DNA from: Segetibacter sp.
Lineage (GTDB): Bacteria; Bacteroidota; Bacteroidia; Chitinophagales; Chitinophagaceae
Assembly: GCA_025963675.1 (NCBI GenBank)
Contig: JAOQAJ010000273.1
Coordinates: forward strand, 1 to 33,867
Length of the DNA: 33,867 nt
Direction of reading: 5' to 3'
Shown here: one piece after another, positions 24,112 to 32,976 of the stretch
Numbering within the stretch: position 1 is the stretch's first letter
How the letters are laid out: each line of letters begins with the position of its first letter
Position numbers and translations under genes: made by a program
Notes under the pieces: model-generated
Databases searched by the model: none
Told to the model about the DNA's origin: nothing
Seen by the model: only the letters and a program-made list of their open reading frames with translations

Positions 24112-25647
24112 CTATTTTAAATAGAGCTCCATTTCTACCCGCCTGTTTTGCGCTCTTCCAACAGCTGTTTTGTTTGGTGCTATCGGCATTGATTCGCCAA
24201 AACCTTTTGCCTGTAACCTCTCTTCAGAAACGCCCTTAGTTACAAGGTAAGATTTTACTGCATCTACCCTTGCCTGAGAGAGGATTTGATTACTCACCGT
24301 ACTTCCTACAGAATCTGTATGACCGCCGAGCCTAAGATTGTAATCCGGGTACTCGTTGATGATACTAACGATTTCATCAAGCTTGGAGAACGATTCACGT
24401 TTTATAACTGCTTTGCCTGTTTGGAAATAAATTCCCCTGGTGGCAAAATTTAAACGTTTTTTGGTTTCCTCTTTTATTTCAGGGCATCCATTATTAGTTG
24501 CAGGACCGGGAGTGTCAGGACATTTATCTACATCATTAGGAACACCATCTTTATCTCTGTCTACCGGACAACCATTTGCATCTACAACAGTTCCCGCAGG
24601 AGTGTTGGGACATTTATCTAAGTTATCAGGTACTTTATCTCCGTCAGCGTCAAGTGGACAACCATTTGCATCTACCGGAGTGCCTGCAGGTGTGTTAGGG
24701 CAGTTGTCTTTAGAATCCTCTACTCCGTCGTTATCAGAATCAGGGCAGCCGGCAAATTTTGCAAGACCGGGCACTGCAGGACATTTATCATCAATATCTG
24801 CAACCCCATCTTTATCTGTATCAGGACATCCAGCCAATTCCGGCAGACCCGGCTGTTGAGGACATTTATCGATGTGGTCTGCTACGCCGTCACCATCGGT
24901 GTCTACTGGACACCCCTTAGAGTCTACTGTGACGCCGGGAGGAGTGTCGGGACATTTGTCTTTTTTATCCGGTACTCCGTCCTTGTCCGTATCGACAGGC
25001 TTCTTCAACGAGAAGATTAAGCCCAGGTTGTGTTGCAGGTAAATGTCATTTCCACCTCGAACCAAGCCGTCCCAGCTGTCATCAAACGGACGTTGAAAGA
25101 TGCTGGATGCCTCTATCCCAAATGCATCATTAAACCTGAAAAATAATCCGGCTCCAATGGCAAGGTTTGCTTTAGTTACCCCGTCTGAAATTTTTGCGCC
25201 TTCAGCTCCGTTTACAAATTGTCTTGAATTTATACGGGTCGCGCCTATACCACCTATTACAAAGGGTGCTATGGCTGCATCCTCTTTAAAAAAATATCCA
25301 TTATTAAACTTATATTTCAACATTAAATTCAAAGCAAGGAAGTTTGCATAAACTCCTCTTGCCCCTGCAGCAGCCCTATGTTGCAGGCGGTTGTAAGAAA
25401 GCATCTCAACCAAATTGAATGATGGGTTAAGGTATTGCTGTAACGAGATAGCACCTCCGGGTTTAAAAGATTTAAACTTGTATAGAGTATAATTGTGCCT
25501 CCAAACACCATTGCTGTTGATAGCACCTAAATCTCCTATATATTCTGTAGCCGTACCATAAAAACCTATTGCGCTTCTTTGCGCCCTTAATTGAGAGAAG
25601 TCAGAGAGGAAGAAAATAGCAAGAAGTAGTAATGTGAATTTTTTCAT
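24112..25647 (-). CDS. OmpA-family outer membrane protein with TSP3 repeats (tandem copy 1)
   Basis: With the ATG at 25647 the product has 511 residues: signal peptide (about 1-22, ending L-R-A-Q), an N-terminal beta-barrel-like domain (about 23-205), a run of calcium-binding thrombospondin type 3 repeats (about 212-375: repeated D-x-D-x-D-G-V-x-D and C-P-x-T-P), and a C-terminal OmpA domain (about 395-511) with G-H-T-D-S-V-G and A-x-N-R-R-V-E for peptidoglycan binding. It likely links the outer membrane to the cell wall, with a Ca-stabilised spacer. A start at 25680 is possible but would put extra residues before the signal. It is nearly collinear with the gene at 26090-27628. Confidence 0.93.
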   Translation of the reverse strand: MKKFTLLLLAIFFLSDFSQLRAQRSAIGFYGTATEYIGDLGAINSNGVWRHNYTLYKFKSFKPGGAISLQQYLNPSFNLVEMLSYNRLQHRAAAGARGVYANFLALNLMLKYKFNNGYFFKEDAAIAPFVIGGIGATRINSRQFVNGAEGAKISDGVTKANLAIGAGLFFRFNDAFGIEASSIFQRPFDDSWDGLVRGGNDIYLQHNLGLIFSLKKPVDTDKDGVPDKKDKCPDTPPGVTVDSKGCPVDTDGDGVADHIDKCPQQPGLPELAGCPDTDKDGVADIDDKCPAVPGLAKFAGCPDSDNDGVEDSKDNCPNTPAGTPVDANGCPLDADGDKVPDNLDKCPNTPAGTVVDANGCPVDRDKDGVPNDVDKCPDTPGPATNNGCPEIKEETKKRLNFATRGIYFQTGKAVIKRESFSKLDEIVSIINEYPDYNLRLGGHTDSVGSTVSNQILSQARVDAVKSYLVTKGVSEERLQAKGFGESMPIAPNKTAVGRAQNRRVEMELYLK

Positions 25648-25725
25648 AAGTAAGTGTTTTGTTAAATCACTTACATGCAATTCTCAGACCTGATTGAATA
25701 CATCATTTTAAATATAAATGTGGGC

Positions 25726-25733
25726 AAACATAT
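25726..25733 (-). promoter_or_regulatory. Putative -7 box of ompA copy 1
   Basis: TATGTTTG on the minus strand fits TAnnTTTG and predicts a leader of about 72 nt to the ATG at 25647. At the matching place in copy 2 the sequence is AATATGTTTTG, which no longer fits as well. Confidence 0.4.
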
Positions 25734-25793
25734 ATTAAAAGACAAAATGCTTGTTGCCATTTTAAATATAATGAAGTTGATAATATCTTTCCG

Positions 25794-25884
25794 TCAAAAC
25801 TTCAACACTTGCATAAACCTTTTCAATTCGGAAATCTCTTCATCAAAAAGCACTTTATTGTTTTTATATTTTTATTTAGAAAAG
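25794..25884 (-). pseudogene. Copied 3' fragment of the 27773-28201 gene
   Basis: The minus strand reads F-S-K-stop-K-Y-K-N-N-K-V-L-F-D and E-I-S-E-L-K-R-F-M-Q-V-L-K-F-stop. This matches the last 28-30 residues of the protein at 27773-28201, with an internal stop and several substitutions. Its stop codon lies 1979 bp from the parent stop, and the two ompA stops are 1978 bp apart. It is therefore the edge of the tandem duplication. Confidence 0.9.
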
Positions 25885-26038
25885 ATGACCTGAATATTTT
25901 AACGGTAATGAGAGTTGAATCGAACGGATGGAATAGCAAAATATAAAAACCGATAACAATTACTCCTTTTGCAAGGACCTGCTGAGTAAAATTGTGGTGA
26001 TGAAAATGCGGAAGTGGCGGAAATTAAAGGGATAAAAA

Positions 26039-26068
26039 AAAGAGCATTGATTGCTACCAATGCTCTTT
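26039..26068 (-). terminator. Intrinsic terminator after ompA copy 2
   Basis: AAAGAGCATTG (26039-26049) pairs with CAATGCTCTTT (26058-26068), loop ATTGCTAC, with a T run on the minus strand. This is the duplicate of the hairpin at 24061-24092, two base pairs shorter. Confidence 0.8.
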
Positions 26069-26089
26069 GAAATTTAAATCATCTATAAT

Positions 26090-27628
26090 CTATTTTAAAT
26101 AAAGCTCCATTTCTACGCGCCTGTTCCGCGCTCTTCCAACAGCTGTTTTGTTTGGTGCTATCGGCATTGATTCACCAAAACCCTTTGCCTGTAACCTCTC
26201 TTCGGAAATGCCCTTAGCTACCAGGTAAGATTTTACTACATCTACCCTTGCCTGGGAGAGAATTTCATTCCTCACTGTACTTCCTACAGAGTCTGTATGT
26301 CCCCCGAGTCTAAGGTTGTAATCCGGGTACTCGTTGATAATACTAACGATTTCATTTAGCTTCGAGAACGATTCACGTTTTATAATTGCTTTGCCTGTTT
26401 CAAAATAGATTCCCCTGGTTGCAAAATTTAAACGTTTTTTGGCCTCCTCTTTTACTCTAGGGCATCCATTATTAGTTGCAGGACCGGGAGTGTCAGGACA
26501 TTTATCTACATCATTAGGAACACCATCTTTATCTCTATCGAGCGGGCAACCATTTGCATCTACAACAGTTCCTGCAGGAGTGTTGGGACATTTATCTAAG
26601 TTATCAGGCACTTTATCTCCGTCAGAGTCAAGTGGACAACCATTTGCATTTACCGGAGTACCTTCAGATGTGTAAGGGCAATGGTCTTTAGAATCCTCTA
26701 CTCCGTCATTATCCCAATCAGGGCAGCCAGCAAATTTTGCAAGACCATGTACTGTAGGACATTTATCATCAATATCTGCAACGTCATCATTATCTGTATC
26801 AGGACATCCAGCCAATTCTAATGAGCCCCGTTGTTGAGGACATTTATCTATATAGTCTGCAACACCATCACCGTCTCCGTCTACCGGGCAACCTTTAGAG
26901 TCTACAGTAATGCCGGAAGGAGTATCAGCGCATTTGTCTTTTTTATCCGGCACGCCATCTTTATCGGTATCTACGGGTTTTTTCAATGAGAAAATTAGCC
27001 CGAGGTTGTGCTGTAAGTAGATATCATTTCCCCCGCTGATCAAACCATCCCAGGCATCATAAAACGGACGTTGAAAAATGCTGGAGGCTTCTATCCCGAA
27101 TGCATCGTTAAATCTGAAAAACATGCCTGCACCTATTGCAAGATTTGCTTTTGTTTCACCTTTCGAAATCTTGTTGCCTTCAACGCCATTTAAAAGCTGC
27201 CTTGAATTTATTCGTGTTGCACCTAGTCCACCAATGATAAAAGGAGAAATGGGGGCATCTACTTTTAACAGGTAGCCATTGCTTAGCTTGTATTTCAGCA
27301 TTAAGTTAAAAACTACAAAGTCAGCATCGACCCCAACAGATTGACGGTTTAGTTGGTATTGTAGTCGGTTGTAAGAGAGCATTTCAACAAGGTTAAGTGA
27401 AGCGTTTATGTATTGTTGCAATGAAATAGCAGCTCCGGGTTTAAAGTATTTAAACTTGTATAAGCTGTAATTATGCTTGAGCGGGTATGAGTTGAAATTA
27501 TGATTGTTTAAATCTCCTATATATTCTGTAGCCGTGCCATAAAAACCTATCGCACTTCTTTGGGCATTCAATTGACAAAAATTTGAGAGGAAGAAAACCG
27601 TAATAAGTGATAATGTAATTTTTTTCAT
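26090..27628 (-). CDS. OmpA-family outer membrane protein with TSP3 repeats (tandem copy 2)
   Basis: The 512-residue product has the same layout as its neighbour: signal peptide (1-22, ending L-N-A-Q), beta-barrel-like domain, TSP3 repeats and C-terminal OmpA domain (G-H-T-D-S-V-G, A-R-N-R-R-V-E). Start ATG at 27628 gives a normal signal sequence (M-K-K-I-T-L). Compared with copy 1 the signal, barrel and OmpA domains are well conserved. The calcium repeats have drifted: D-N-D-D-V for D-K-D-G-V, H-C-P-Y-T-S for N-C-P-N-T-P, and D-W-D for D-S-D. This suggests altered Ca binding or relaxed constraint. It is probably in the original context, since the flanking gene at 27773 is intact. Confidence 0.92.
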   Translation of the reverse strand: MKKITLSLITVFFLSNFCQLNAQRSAIGFYGTATEYIGDLNNHNFNSYPLKHNYSLYKFKYFKPGAAISLQQYINASLNLVEMLSYNRLQYQLNRQSVGVDADFVVFNLMLKYKLSNGYLLKVDAPISPFIIGGLGATRINSRQLLNGVEGNKISKGETKANLAIGAGMFFRFNDAFGIEASSIFQRPFYDAWDGLISGGNDIYLQHNLGLIFSLKKPVDTDKDGVPDKKDKCADTPSGITVDSKGCPVDGDGDGVADYIDKCPQQRGSLELAGCPDTDNDDVADIDDKCPTVHGLAKFAGCPDWDNDGVEDSKDHCPYTSEGTPVNANGCPLDSDGDKVPDNLDKCPNTPAGTVVDANGCPLDRDKDGVPNDVDKCPDTPGPATNNGCPRVKEEAKKRLNFATRGIYFETGKAIIKRESFSKLNEIVSIINEYPDYNLRLGGHTDSVGSTVRNEILSQARVDVVKSYLVAKGISEERLQAKGFGESMPIAPNKTAVGRARNRRVEMELYLK

Positions 27629-27772
27629 AAGTAGCTGATGATTGTTAACCCATTCGACGCAATTCGTAGACCTCGTTGCAATATTATCATAATTACCAAC
27701 GGAGGCAAAACATATTAAAATGACAAAACCCTTATTGGTGTTTAAAATATAATTAATTGGATGATATCCCCA

Positions 27773-28201
27773 TCAAAACTTCAATACTTGCTTAAACCTT
27801 TTTAGTTCAGTAATCTCTGCATCAGAAAGCACTTCATTGTTTTCATATTTTGATTTAAAAAATAATACTCTTTTGTGTTGAGGATATTTTGCCAAAATTT
27901 CTTCGATTATTCCGCCGGGACCTTCCTGTTTTTCTTGTATTGGTTTTGGTGCAGGAATTTCTGATTTATCTCTTGTCGGCATTTTATTTATAATGGCCTC
28001 TACAGTTGCAAGTTTGCCTGGCGATAAATCTTTTATTTTAGAAGCCTTACTATGCAATCCCTGCAATTGTTTTTTACTAAGACTTCCCCGTTCCTGGTAT
28101 TGTTTGTATAAGCTAATGACAAATGACGAAACCGGGTAAGCAAGAATGCATGCTTCCAACACTTCATTAACAATATCAAGTCCTTGCTTTTTCTGTATCA
28201 T
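27773..28201 (-). CDS. Conserved-looking small helical protein, unknown function
   Basis: The 142-residue product is mostly helical and charged. An N-terminal helical part (about 1-85, with L-D-I-V-N-E-V-L-E-A near the start) is joined by a Pro/Glu/Gln-rich linker (P-A-P-K-P-I-Q-E-K-Q, about 88-98) to a C-terminal helix pair ending in E-L-K-R-F-K-Q-V-L-K-F. No signal peptide, cysteine or enzyme motif. The frame extends to 28234, but the ATG at 28201 is chosen because a good promoter lies at 28222-28250, which would put the earlier start upstream of transcription. Its 3' end was copied with ompA, leaving a fragment at 25794-25884. I do not recognise the family. Confidence 0.65.
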   Translation of the reverse strand: MIQKKQGLDIVNEVLEACILAYPVSSFVISLYKQYQERGSLSKKQLQGLHSKASKIKDLSPGKLATVEAIINKMPTRDKSEIPAPKPIQEKQEGPGGIIEEILAKYPQHKRVLFFKSKYENNEVLSDAEITELKRFKQVLKF

Positions 28202-28221
28202 ATAATAGGTTGCTCTAAAAA

Positions 28222-28250
28222 CAAATGTAATCAAGTCTTTTGTGCAACAA
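28222..28250 (-). promoter_or_regulatory. Putative promoter of the 27773-28201 gene
   Basis: On the minus strand TTG (28248-28250), 18 bases, then TACATTTG (28222-28229), a match to TAnnTTTG. Transcription would begin about 15 nt before the ATG at 28201. Confidence 0.5.
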
Positions 28251-28423
28251 TCAAATGGCTAATTTATCACTTACAATATCCTTCCTTAAATTATATACAC
28301 AGCTTAACTGGCAAAACTTACCGCTCATTCATTTCTGACTTTACATATTTTCTATTTAAAAACAGCTTTGCACCTGAAAAAACAATTTTAAAAAAAATCA
28401 GAGACGGGTAAAAAAGCATTGAA

Positions 28424-28700
28424 ATGAAAAAGATATTAAAGTGGTTCTTTTTAATCATACTTGCAATTGCAGCGGGGATCGCAATTGTAACAGCCACAAG
28501 TCAACATAAAAAATATACAGCGCCCTATCCGCCCATTAAAGCATCTACGGATATAAAAGTTATTGAAAGGGGAAACACCTCGTGTTTGACATTGCGCATT
28601 AGCAACAGCGCCAGTTGAAAAATGGGCGTCGCCTAAGTGTGATGATTGCTTAAGTGCGTTTGTTCAATTTCTTTATTCATTAAGAAAGGCAGATATTTAG
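28424..28700 (+). pseudogene. Broken membrane-anchored cytochrome c gene
   Basis: The first 50 codons read well: basic start, a transmembrane helix (about 4-25), then Y-T-A-P-Y-P-P-I-K-A-S-T-D-I-K-V-I-E-R-G. This looks like the N-terminus of a membrane-bound c-type cytochrome, where K-H-L-V-x-x-x-A-H-C-x-x-C-H would follow. Here a one-base loss after E-R-G shifts the frame, K-H-L-V-F-D-I-A-H appears in the next frame and runs into TAG. A-P-V-E-K-W-A-S-P-K appears in the third frame and ends at 28700. The C-x-x-C-H haem site itself is damaged. About three quarters of a normal gene is missing. In the original frame a stop occurs at 28616-28618. Confidence 0.8.
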
Positions 28701-28729
28701 CTTTCAAAGTATCTGATAAAACTTTTCGA

Positions 28730-30201
28730 ATGAAAAAAGAAATTTTACTATCAATAATAACGGCAATTGCTTTAGGCATTTTATCACTTGCCTACAAGCC
28801 GGTAGTAAAGAAGGTAAAGGTTGCTCCGCCGGCACCTGTTTATCCATTACCATCGGAAAAGCAAATGGGATGGCATGAAATGGAGATGAATGCTTTTATT
28901 CATTTTACAACAAATACGTTCACAGGTCTTGAATGGGGTTTTGGAAATGAAAGTGAGTCTATTTTCAATCCTTCATCTTTAAATGCTTTGCAATGGGTAA
29001 GAACATTAAAAGATGCTGGTTTTAAAGGAGTGATTTTAACCTCTAAACACCACGACGGCTTTTGTTTGTGGCCCAGCAAATACACCGATCATTCGGTTAA
29101 GAACAGCCCCTGGAAAATGGTAAAGGCGATGTTGTAAAAGAAGTATCTGAAGCATGCAGAAAAGAAGGATTAAAATTCGGCGTGTACCTTTCTCCGTGGG
29201 ACAGGAACAGGGCTGACTATGGGAAGCCATCGTACGTAGATTATTACCGTAAACAATTGCAGGAGTTATTTACGAGTTATGGCCCGGTCTTCGAGATGTG
29301 GTTTGATGGCGCAAATGGCGGAAACGGATATTATGGCGGAACAAATGAAACACGTAAGATAGACGGCGCTACCTATTATGACTGGCCAAGGACTTTAGAG
29401 CTGGTAAGAAAAATGCAACCAAATGTCCTGTTTTTTAGTGATGCCGGGCCTGACCTCAGATGGTGTGGAAATGAGAGAGGTACGGCTGGAGAAACCAACT
29501 GGAATACCATAACAAACGATACACTCTTTGCTGGCAAGCCGAGGATTGAAAGGCTTTTAAATACCGGATCTGAAGATGGAAAAAAATGGGTTCCTTCTGA
29601 AGTAGATGTGTCAATAAGGAAAGGTTGGTTTTATCATCCGCAGGAAGATTCGCTTGTTAAGTCTCCTGAAACGCTTTTCAAAATTTATCTTACAACCGTT
29701 GGTCGCGGCTCAACATTACTGCTAAATGTACCTCCCGACAAGCGAGGTCTGTTTCATGAAAACGATGTGAAGGCTTTGCAGGGATTTAAGCAACTACTTG
29801 ATAAGGAGTTTAAAACAAACCTTGCAAAAAATGCAATAGTTAAGTCGAACGATGTCAGAGGCAATGATGCAGCATATGCCTCCGCAAGAGTAACTGATGG
29901 AAGAAAAGATACTTATTGGGCAACAAATGATAATATCACGAAAGGTTTCCTGGAAATAGATTTAGGTAAAATACAACCTGTAAAGTATGTTTTGGTGCAG
30001 GAGTACATTAGGTTGGGACAACGGGTAAAGGCTTTTTCTGTAGATGTCTGGTCAGACAATGAGTGGAGAAAAGTTGCTTCAGCAACAACGATTGGTTATA
30101 AAAGAATTTTGAAATTAGATGATGTAAAAACAAACAAGATTCGAATAAACATAGAGGCCGCTAAAGCTTGCCCGCTTATATCTAACGCGGAAATCTATTA
30201 A
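28730..30201 (+). pseudogene. GH29 alpha-L-fucosidase with C-terminal F5/8-type domain, one-base frameshift
   Basis: The ATG at 28730 begins a signal/anchor ([13 protein letters not shown]) and the GH29 barrel: [31 protein letters not shown]. The frame then stops at 29137. One extra A in the A run at 29114-29117 would restore [10 protein letters not shown] and a single protein of about 490 residues with G-V-Y-L-S-P-W-D and the nucleophile region F-E-M-W-F-D193-G-A-N-G. Residues about 365-490 form a discoidin (F5/8 type C) carbohydrate-binding-like domain (D-G-R-K-D-T-Y-W-A-T, L-E-I-D-L-G). The enzyme removes alpha-linked L-fucose with retention. Apart from this one base no other damage is seen, so it may be a sequencing error or a very recent mutation. 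Confidence 0.85.
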
Positions 30202-30651
30202 TTAAAAATGGTTTGGTTGCGGTTGCTTTTGATAAATTAAACGTACTATTTCCAGCATGAACCTTGCCGGGAAAACTTGTTGAGGGCAACTATAGTCGAA
30301 AGATTTGATGCAACGTTCCAAGCCCATTATTATTTTACCTCATCCCCTGTTTGCCATTCGGTTACAGGAATTGGTATTACAAAACAATGCTGATTTCCAC
30401 TTAAACCTAATAACGTTTTTGTAACAGCTTTAATCACTAACATTGCCCGTTTTTCACAAAAGCACTATGTAAGCTGAATAAGGCTTATAACAATTAGAAC
30501 TAAGGCTTAACCCGGTGATAAAAGTACAAGTGAGTGACACAACAATGTTGAAAAAGGTTCTGAAGTTGGTCAACAAACAATCCTGCTTTTCTGTTGATGT
30601 AAGTGAATTGAGCCAACTTGAAAACGAGGAAAAAAGCACTAAAAGATTAGA
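30202..30651. other. Intergenic region with repeat
   Basis: 450 bp between the fucosidase and the TonB-dependent receptor, with no gene I can support. It holds copy G of the interspersed repeat (30524-30543). The 60 bases before it resemble those before copy F (AAGGCTTATAACAATTAGAA against a similar AT-rich run at about 19700-19745). Confidence 0.55.
30524..30543 (+). repeat. Interspersed repeat, GTGACACAAC type (copy G)
   Basis: GTACAAGTGAGTGACACAAC followed by AATG. It is identical over these 20 bases to copy A (1261-1280, opposite strand), although the two are 29 kb apart. Confidence 0.8.
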
Positions 30652-32970
30652 ATGAGATTATTTAAATATTTGGTTTTTTTACTGTCCCCTCTAGTTGCGT
30701 TTTCGCAAACGAAACATACCGTTAGCGGAACCATCAGGGATAAAAATACAGGTGAAGTTTTGATTGGTGCAAACGTAAGTTTATTATCTACTTCCCGAAT
30801 CGGCGTGGTTAGTAATGCTTATGGATTTTACTCTTTAAGTGCACCGGCAGGTACCTATGATATGGTCGTGAGTTTCGCCGGCTACCAAACGGATACCCTG
30901 AAACTTGACTTACGGAAAAATATTTTACTTCCTGTTGAGCTCAATTTTGCGTCGACGCAATTGCAAGCTGTAATCGTAAGTACCCGGCGCAAAGATGAAA
31001 ATGTTACCCAGCCGATAATGGGCGTACAAAAACTATCGATGAACGAGGTGAAGAACGTACCGGTTTTGTTTGGTGAAAAGGATATTTTAAAAACGATACA
31101 GTTACTTCCGGGCATAAAATCGGCCGGTGAAGGTAGCAGCGGTTTCTATGTGCGTGGGGGTGCTTCTGATCAGAACCTGATTTTGCTGGACGAGGCGACT
31201 GTTTACAATGCCTCTCACCTGTTAGGCTTTTTTTCGACCTTTAATTCTGATGCTATAAAAGACGTTACCGTTTATAAAGGTGGAATGCCTGCAGAATATG
31301 GCGGAAGATTGTCATCGGTGGTCGACATAAAAATGAACGACGGAAACGATAAGAAGTTTGTTACAACCGGTGGCATAGGCCTCATTTCTTCCAGACTAAA
31401 TGTGGAAGGCCCTATTATAAAAGACAAAGGATCTTTCTCAATTAGCGGCAGGAGAACCTATGCTGATCTTTTTTTGAAAATTTCGAATGATACTGCCATC
31501 AATAGAAACAGCTTATATTTCTATGATCTCAATTTAAAGGCAAACTATAAAATCAATCAAAAAAACACGATCTACCTATCAGGCTATTTTGGTAAAGACA
31601 ACTTAGGACTTGGTAAAACATTCGGTCTTAGCTGGGGCAACTCAACCGGAACAATTCGTTGGAACCACATCTTCAATAGCAGGCTTTTTTCGAACACTTC
31701 TTTAATTTATAGCAATTACAATTACGTCGTTAAATTAAACTCAGGAGAGAATGACATCAACGTTAATTCACAGATTCGTGACATCAACCTGAAACAAGAC
31801 TTTCAATATTATGTAAACGCAAACAACAAGATCAACTTCGGTTTCAATATCATTCATCATAATATTTTGCCTGGCAGCATCACAGCATCTATAGGTTCAT
31901 CTTTTAATTCGCTTTTTCTTCAAAAGAAATATTCGATAGAAAGCGCTGCGTATGTTTCTAATGCATGGTCTCCTGTAGAAAGACTGCAATTCAATTATGG
32001 ATTAAGATTAACCAATTACAGCATTTTAGGTCCGGGTAATTTTTATACCTATAACAAGGCTGGCGAAGTAACCAATACCCTGACTTACAGGAAGGGCAAA
32101 ATTGTAGAGAATTATTTCAACGCAGAGCCTCGTTTTAGCACCAGTTTCCAGGTTTCTAAAACAAGCTCAGTTAAGGCTTCTTTCACACGCAATGTTCAAA
32201 ATCTGCATTTACTTTCTAACTCCACGTCAAGCAATCCGACGGACTTGTGGTTGAGCAGCAGTAATAATGTAAAGCCCGAAATTGCCGACCAGGTTGCCTT
32301 GGGTTATTACCGCAATTTCCAGGATAACCGTTTCGAGTTTTCATCGGAGATCTATTATAAAAAGCTTCAAAACCAGATAGATTATAAAAACGGGGCGCAA
32401 CTGCGAGCCAATGAAAATGTAGAGTCCCAACTTTTGTTTGGAAATGGAAGAGCTTATGGACTTGAACTGTTTCTGAAAAAAAGATACGGCAAATTAACGG
32501 GCTGGATAAGCTATACCTTGTCACGAACAGAAAGAAAGTTTGATGAGATAAACCATGGATCTTATTACCCTGCAACCCAGGACAGAATTCACGATTTCTC
32601 AATTGTAGGCATTTACCAGGCAAGCCCAAAATGGACTCTATCATCTACCTGGGTTTATTATACAGGCAATGCTATTACCTGGCCTTCAGGAAAGTATGAT
32701 GTAAACGGGCGGGTTGTTCTTTATTATACCGAACGAAATGGGTATCGAATGCCTTCCTATCACAGGCTGGATCTAAGCGCCACCTTGCAGGGCAAGAAAA
32801 AGCCCAGGTATGAAGGTAGCTGGACCTTCTCTGTCTACAATGCATATGGAAGGGAGAACCCTTATACCATCTCTTTCCGGCAAAGTAAAACAGAACCACA
32901 AAAAACAGAAGCGGTGCAATTATCGCTTTTCAGATTCATTCCATCTGTCACCTACAATTTCAAATTTTAG
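30652..32970 (+). CDS. TonB-dependent outer membrane receptor with carboxypeptidase-regulatory-like domain
   Basis: This 772-residue outer membrane transporter has a signal peptide (1-19, ending A-F-S-Q), a CarboxypepD_reg-like beta domain (about 22-105: G-T-I-R-D-K-N-T-G-E-V-L-I-G-A-N-V), a TonB plug (about 120-230: D-I-L-K-T-I-Q-L-L-P-G-I, G-F-Y-V-R-G-G-A-S-D-Q-N-L-I-L-L-D) and a C-terminal barrel ending with the aromatic Y-N-F-K-F signature. It is shorter than SusC proteins and lacks a SusD partner. It is followed after 6 bp by a DUF4249 lipoprotein, a pairing common in Bacteroidota whose cargo is not known. The two genes almost certainly form an operon. A peptide, metal chelate or small organic cargo is as likely as a sugar. 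Confidence 0.93.
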   Translation: MRLFKYLVFLLSPLVAFSQTKHTVSGTIRDKNTGEVLIGANVSLLSTSRIGVVSNAYGFYSLSAPAGTYDMVVSFAGYQTDTLKLDLRKNILLPVELNFASTQLQAVIVSTRRKDENVTQPIMGVQKLSMNEVKNVPVLFGEKDILKTIQLLPGIKSAGEGSSGFYVRGGASDQNLILLDEATVYNASHLLGFFSTFNSDAIKDVTVYKGGMPAEYGGRLSSVVDIKMNDGNDKKFVTTGGIGLISSRLNVEGPIIKDKGSFSISGRRTYADLFLKISNDTAINRNSLYFYDLNLKANYKINQKNTIYLSGYFGKDNLGLGKTFGLSWGNSTGTIRWNHIFNSRLFSNTSLIYSNYNYVVKLNSGENDINVNSQIRDINLKQDFQYYVNANNKINFGFNIIHHNILPGSITASIGSSFNSLFLQKKYSIESAAYVSNAWSPVERLQFNYGLRLTNYSILGPGNFYTYNKAGEVTNTLTYRKGKIVENYFNAEPRFSTSFQVSKTSSVKASFTRNVQNLHLLSNSTSSNPTDLWLSSSNNVKPEIADQVALGYYRNFQDNRFEFSSEIYYKKLQNQIDYKNGAQLRANENVESQLLFGNGRAYGLELFLKKRYGKLTGWISYTLSRTERKFDEINHGSYYPATQDRIHDFSIVGIYQASPKWTLSSTWVYYTGNAITWPSGKYDVNGRVVLYYTERNGYRMPSYHRLDLSATLQGKKKPRYEGSWTFSVYNAYGRENPYTISFRQSKTEPQKTEAVQLSLFRFIPSVTYNFKF

Positions 32971-32976
32971 TTTTGT

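Noticed and set aside
24440-24859. A 139-codon plus-strand frame rich in Ser, Pro and Gly
   Set aside because: It is the antisense of the TSP3 repeats of ompA copy 1. The same mirror frame exists in copy 2 but is shorter, so the periodicity comes from the real gene.
24500-25010. Regularly spaced similar segments that might suggest a CRISPR array
   Set aside because: The periodicity is that of codons for Ca-binding TSP3 repeats within an intact frame. Repeats are imperfect and spacers are not unique.
25675-25893. A 72-codon plus-strand frame between the two ompA genes
   Set aside because: It is antisense to the copied gene fragment at 25794-25884 and to the ompA promoter region.
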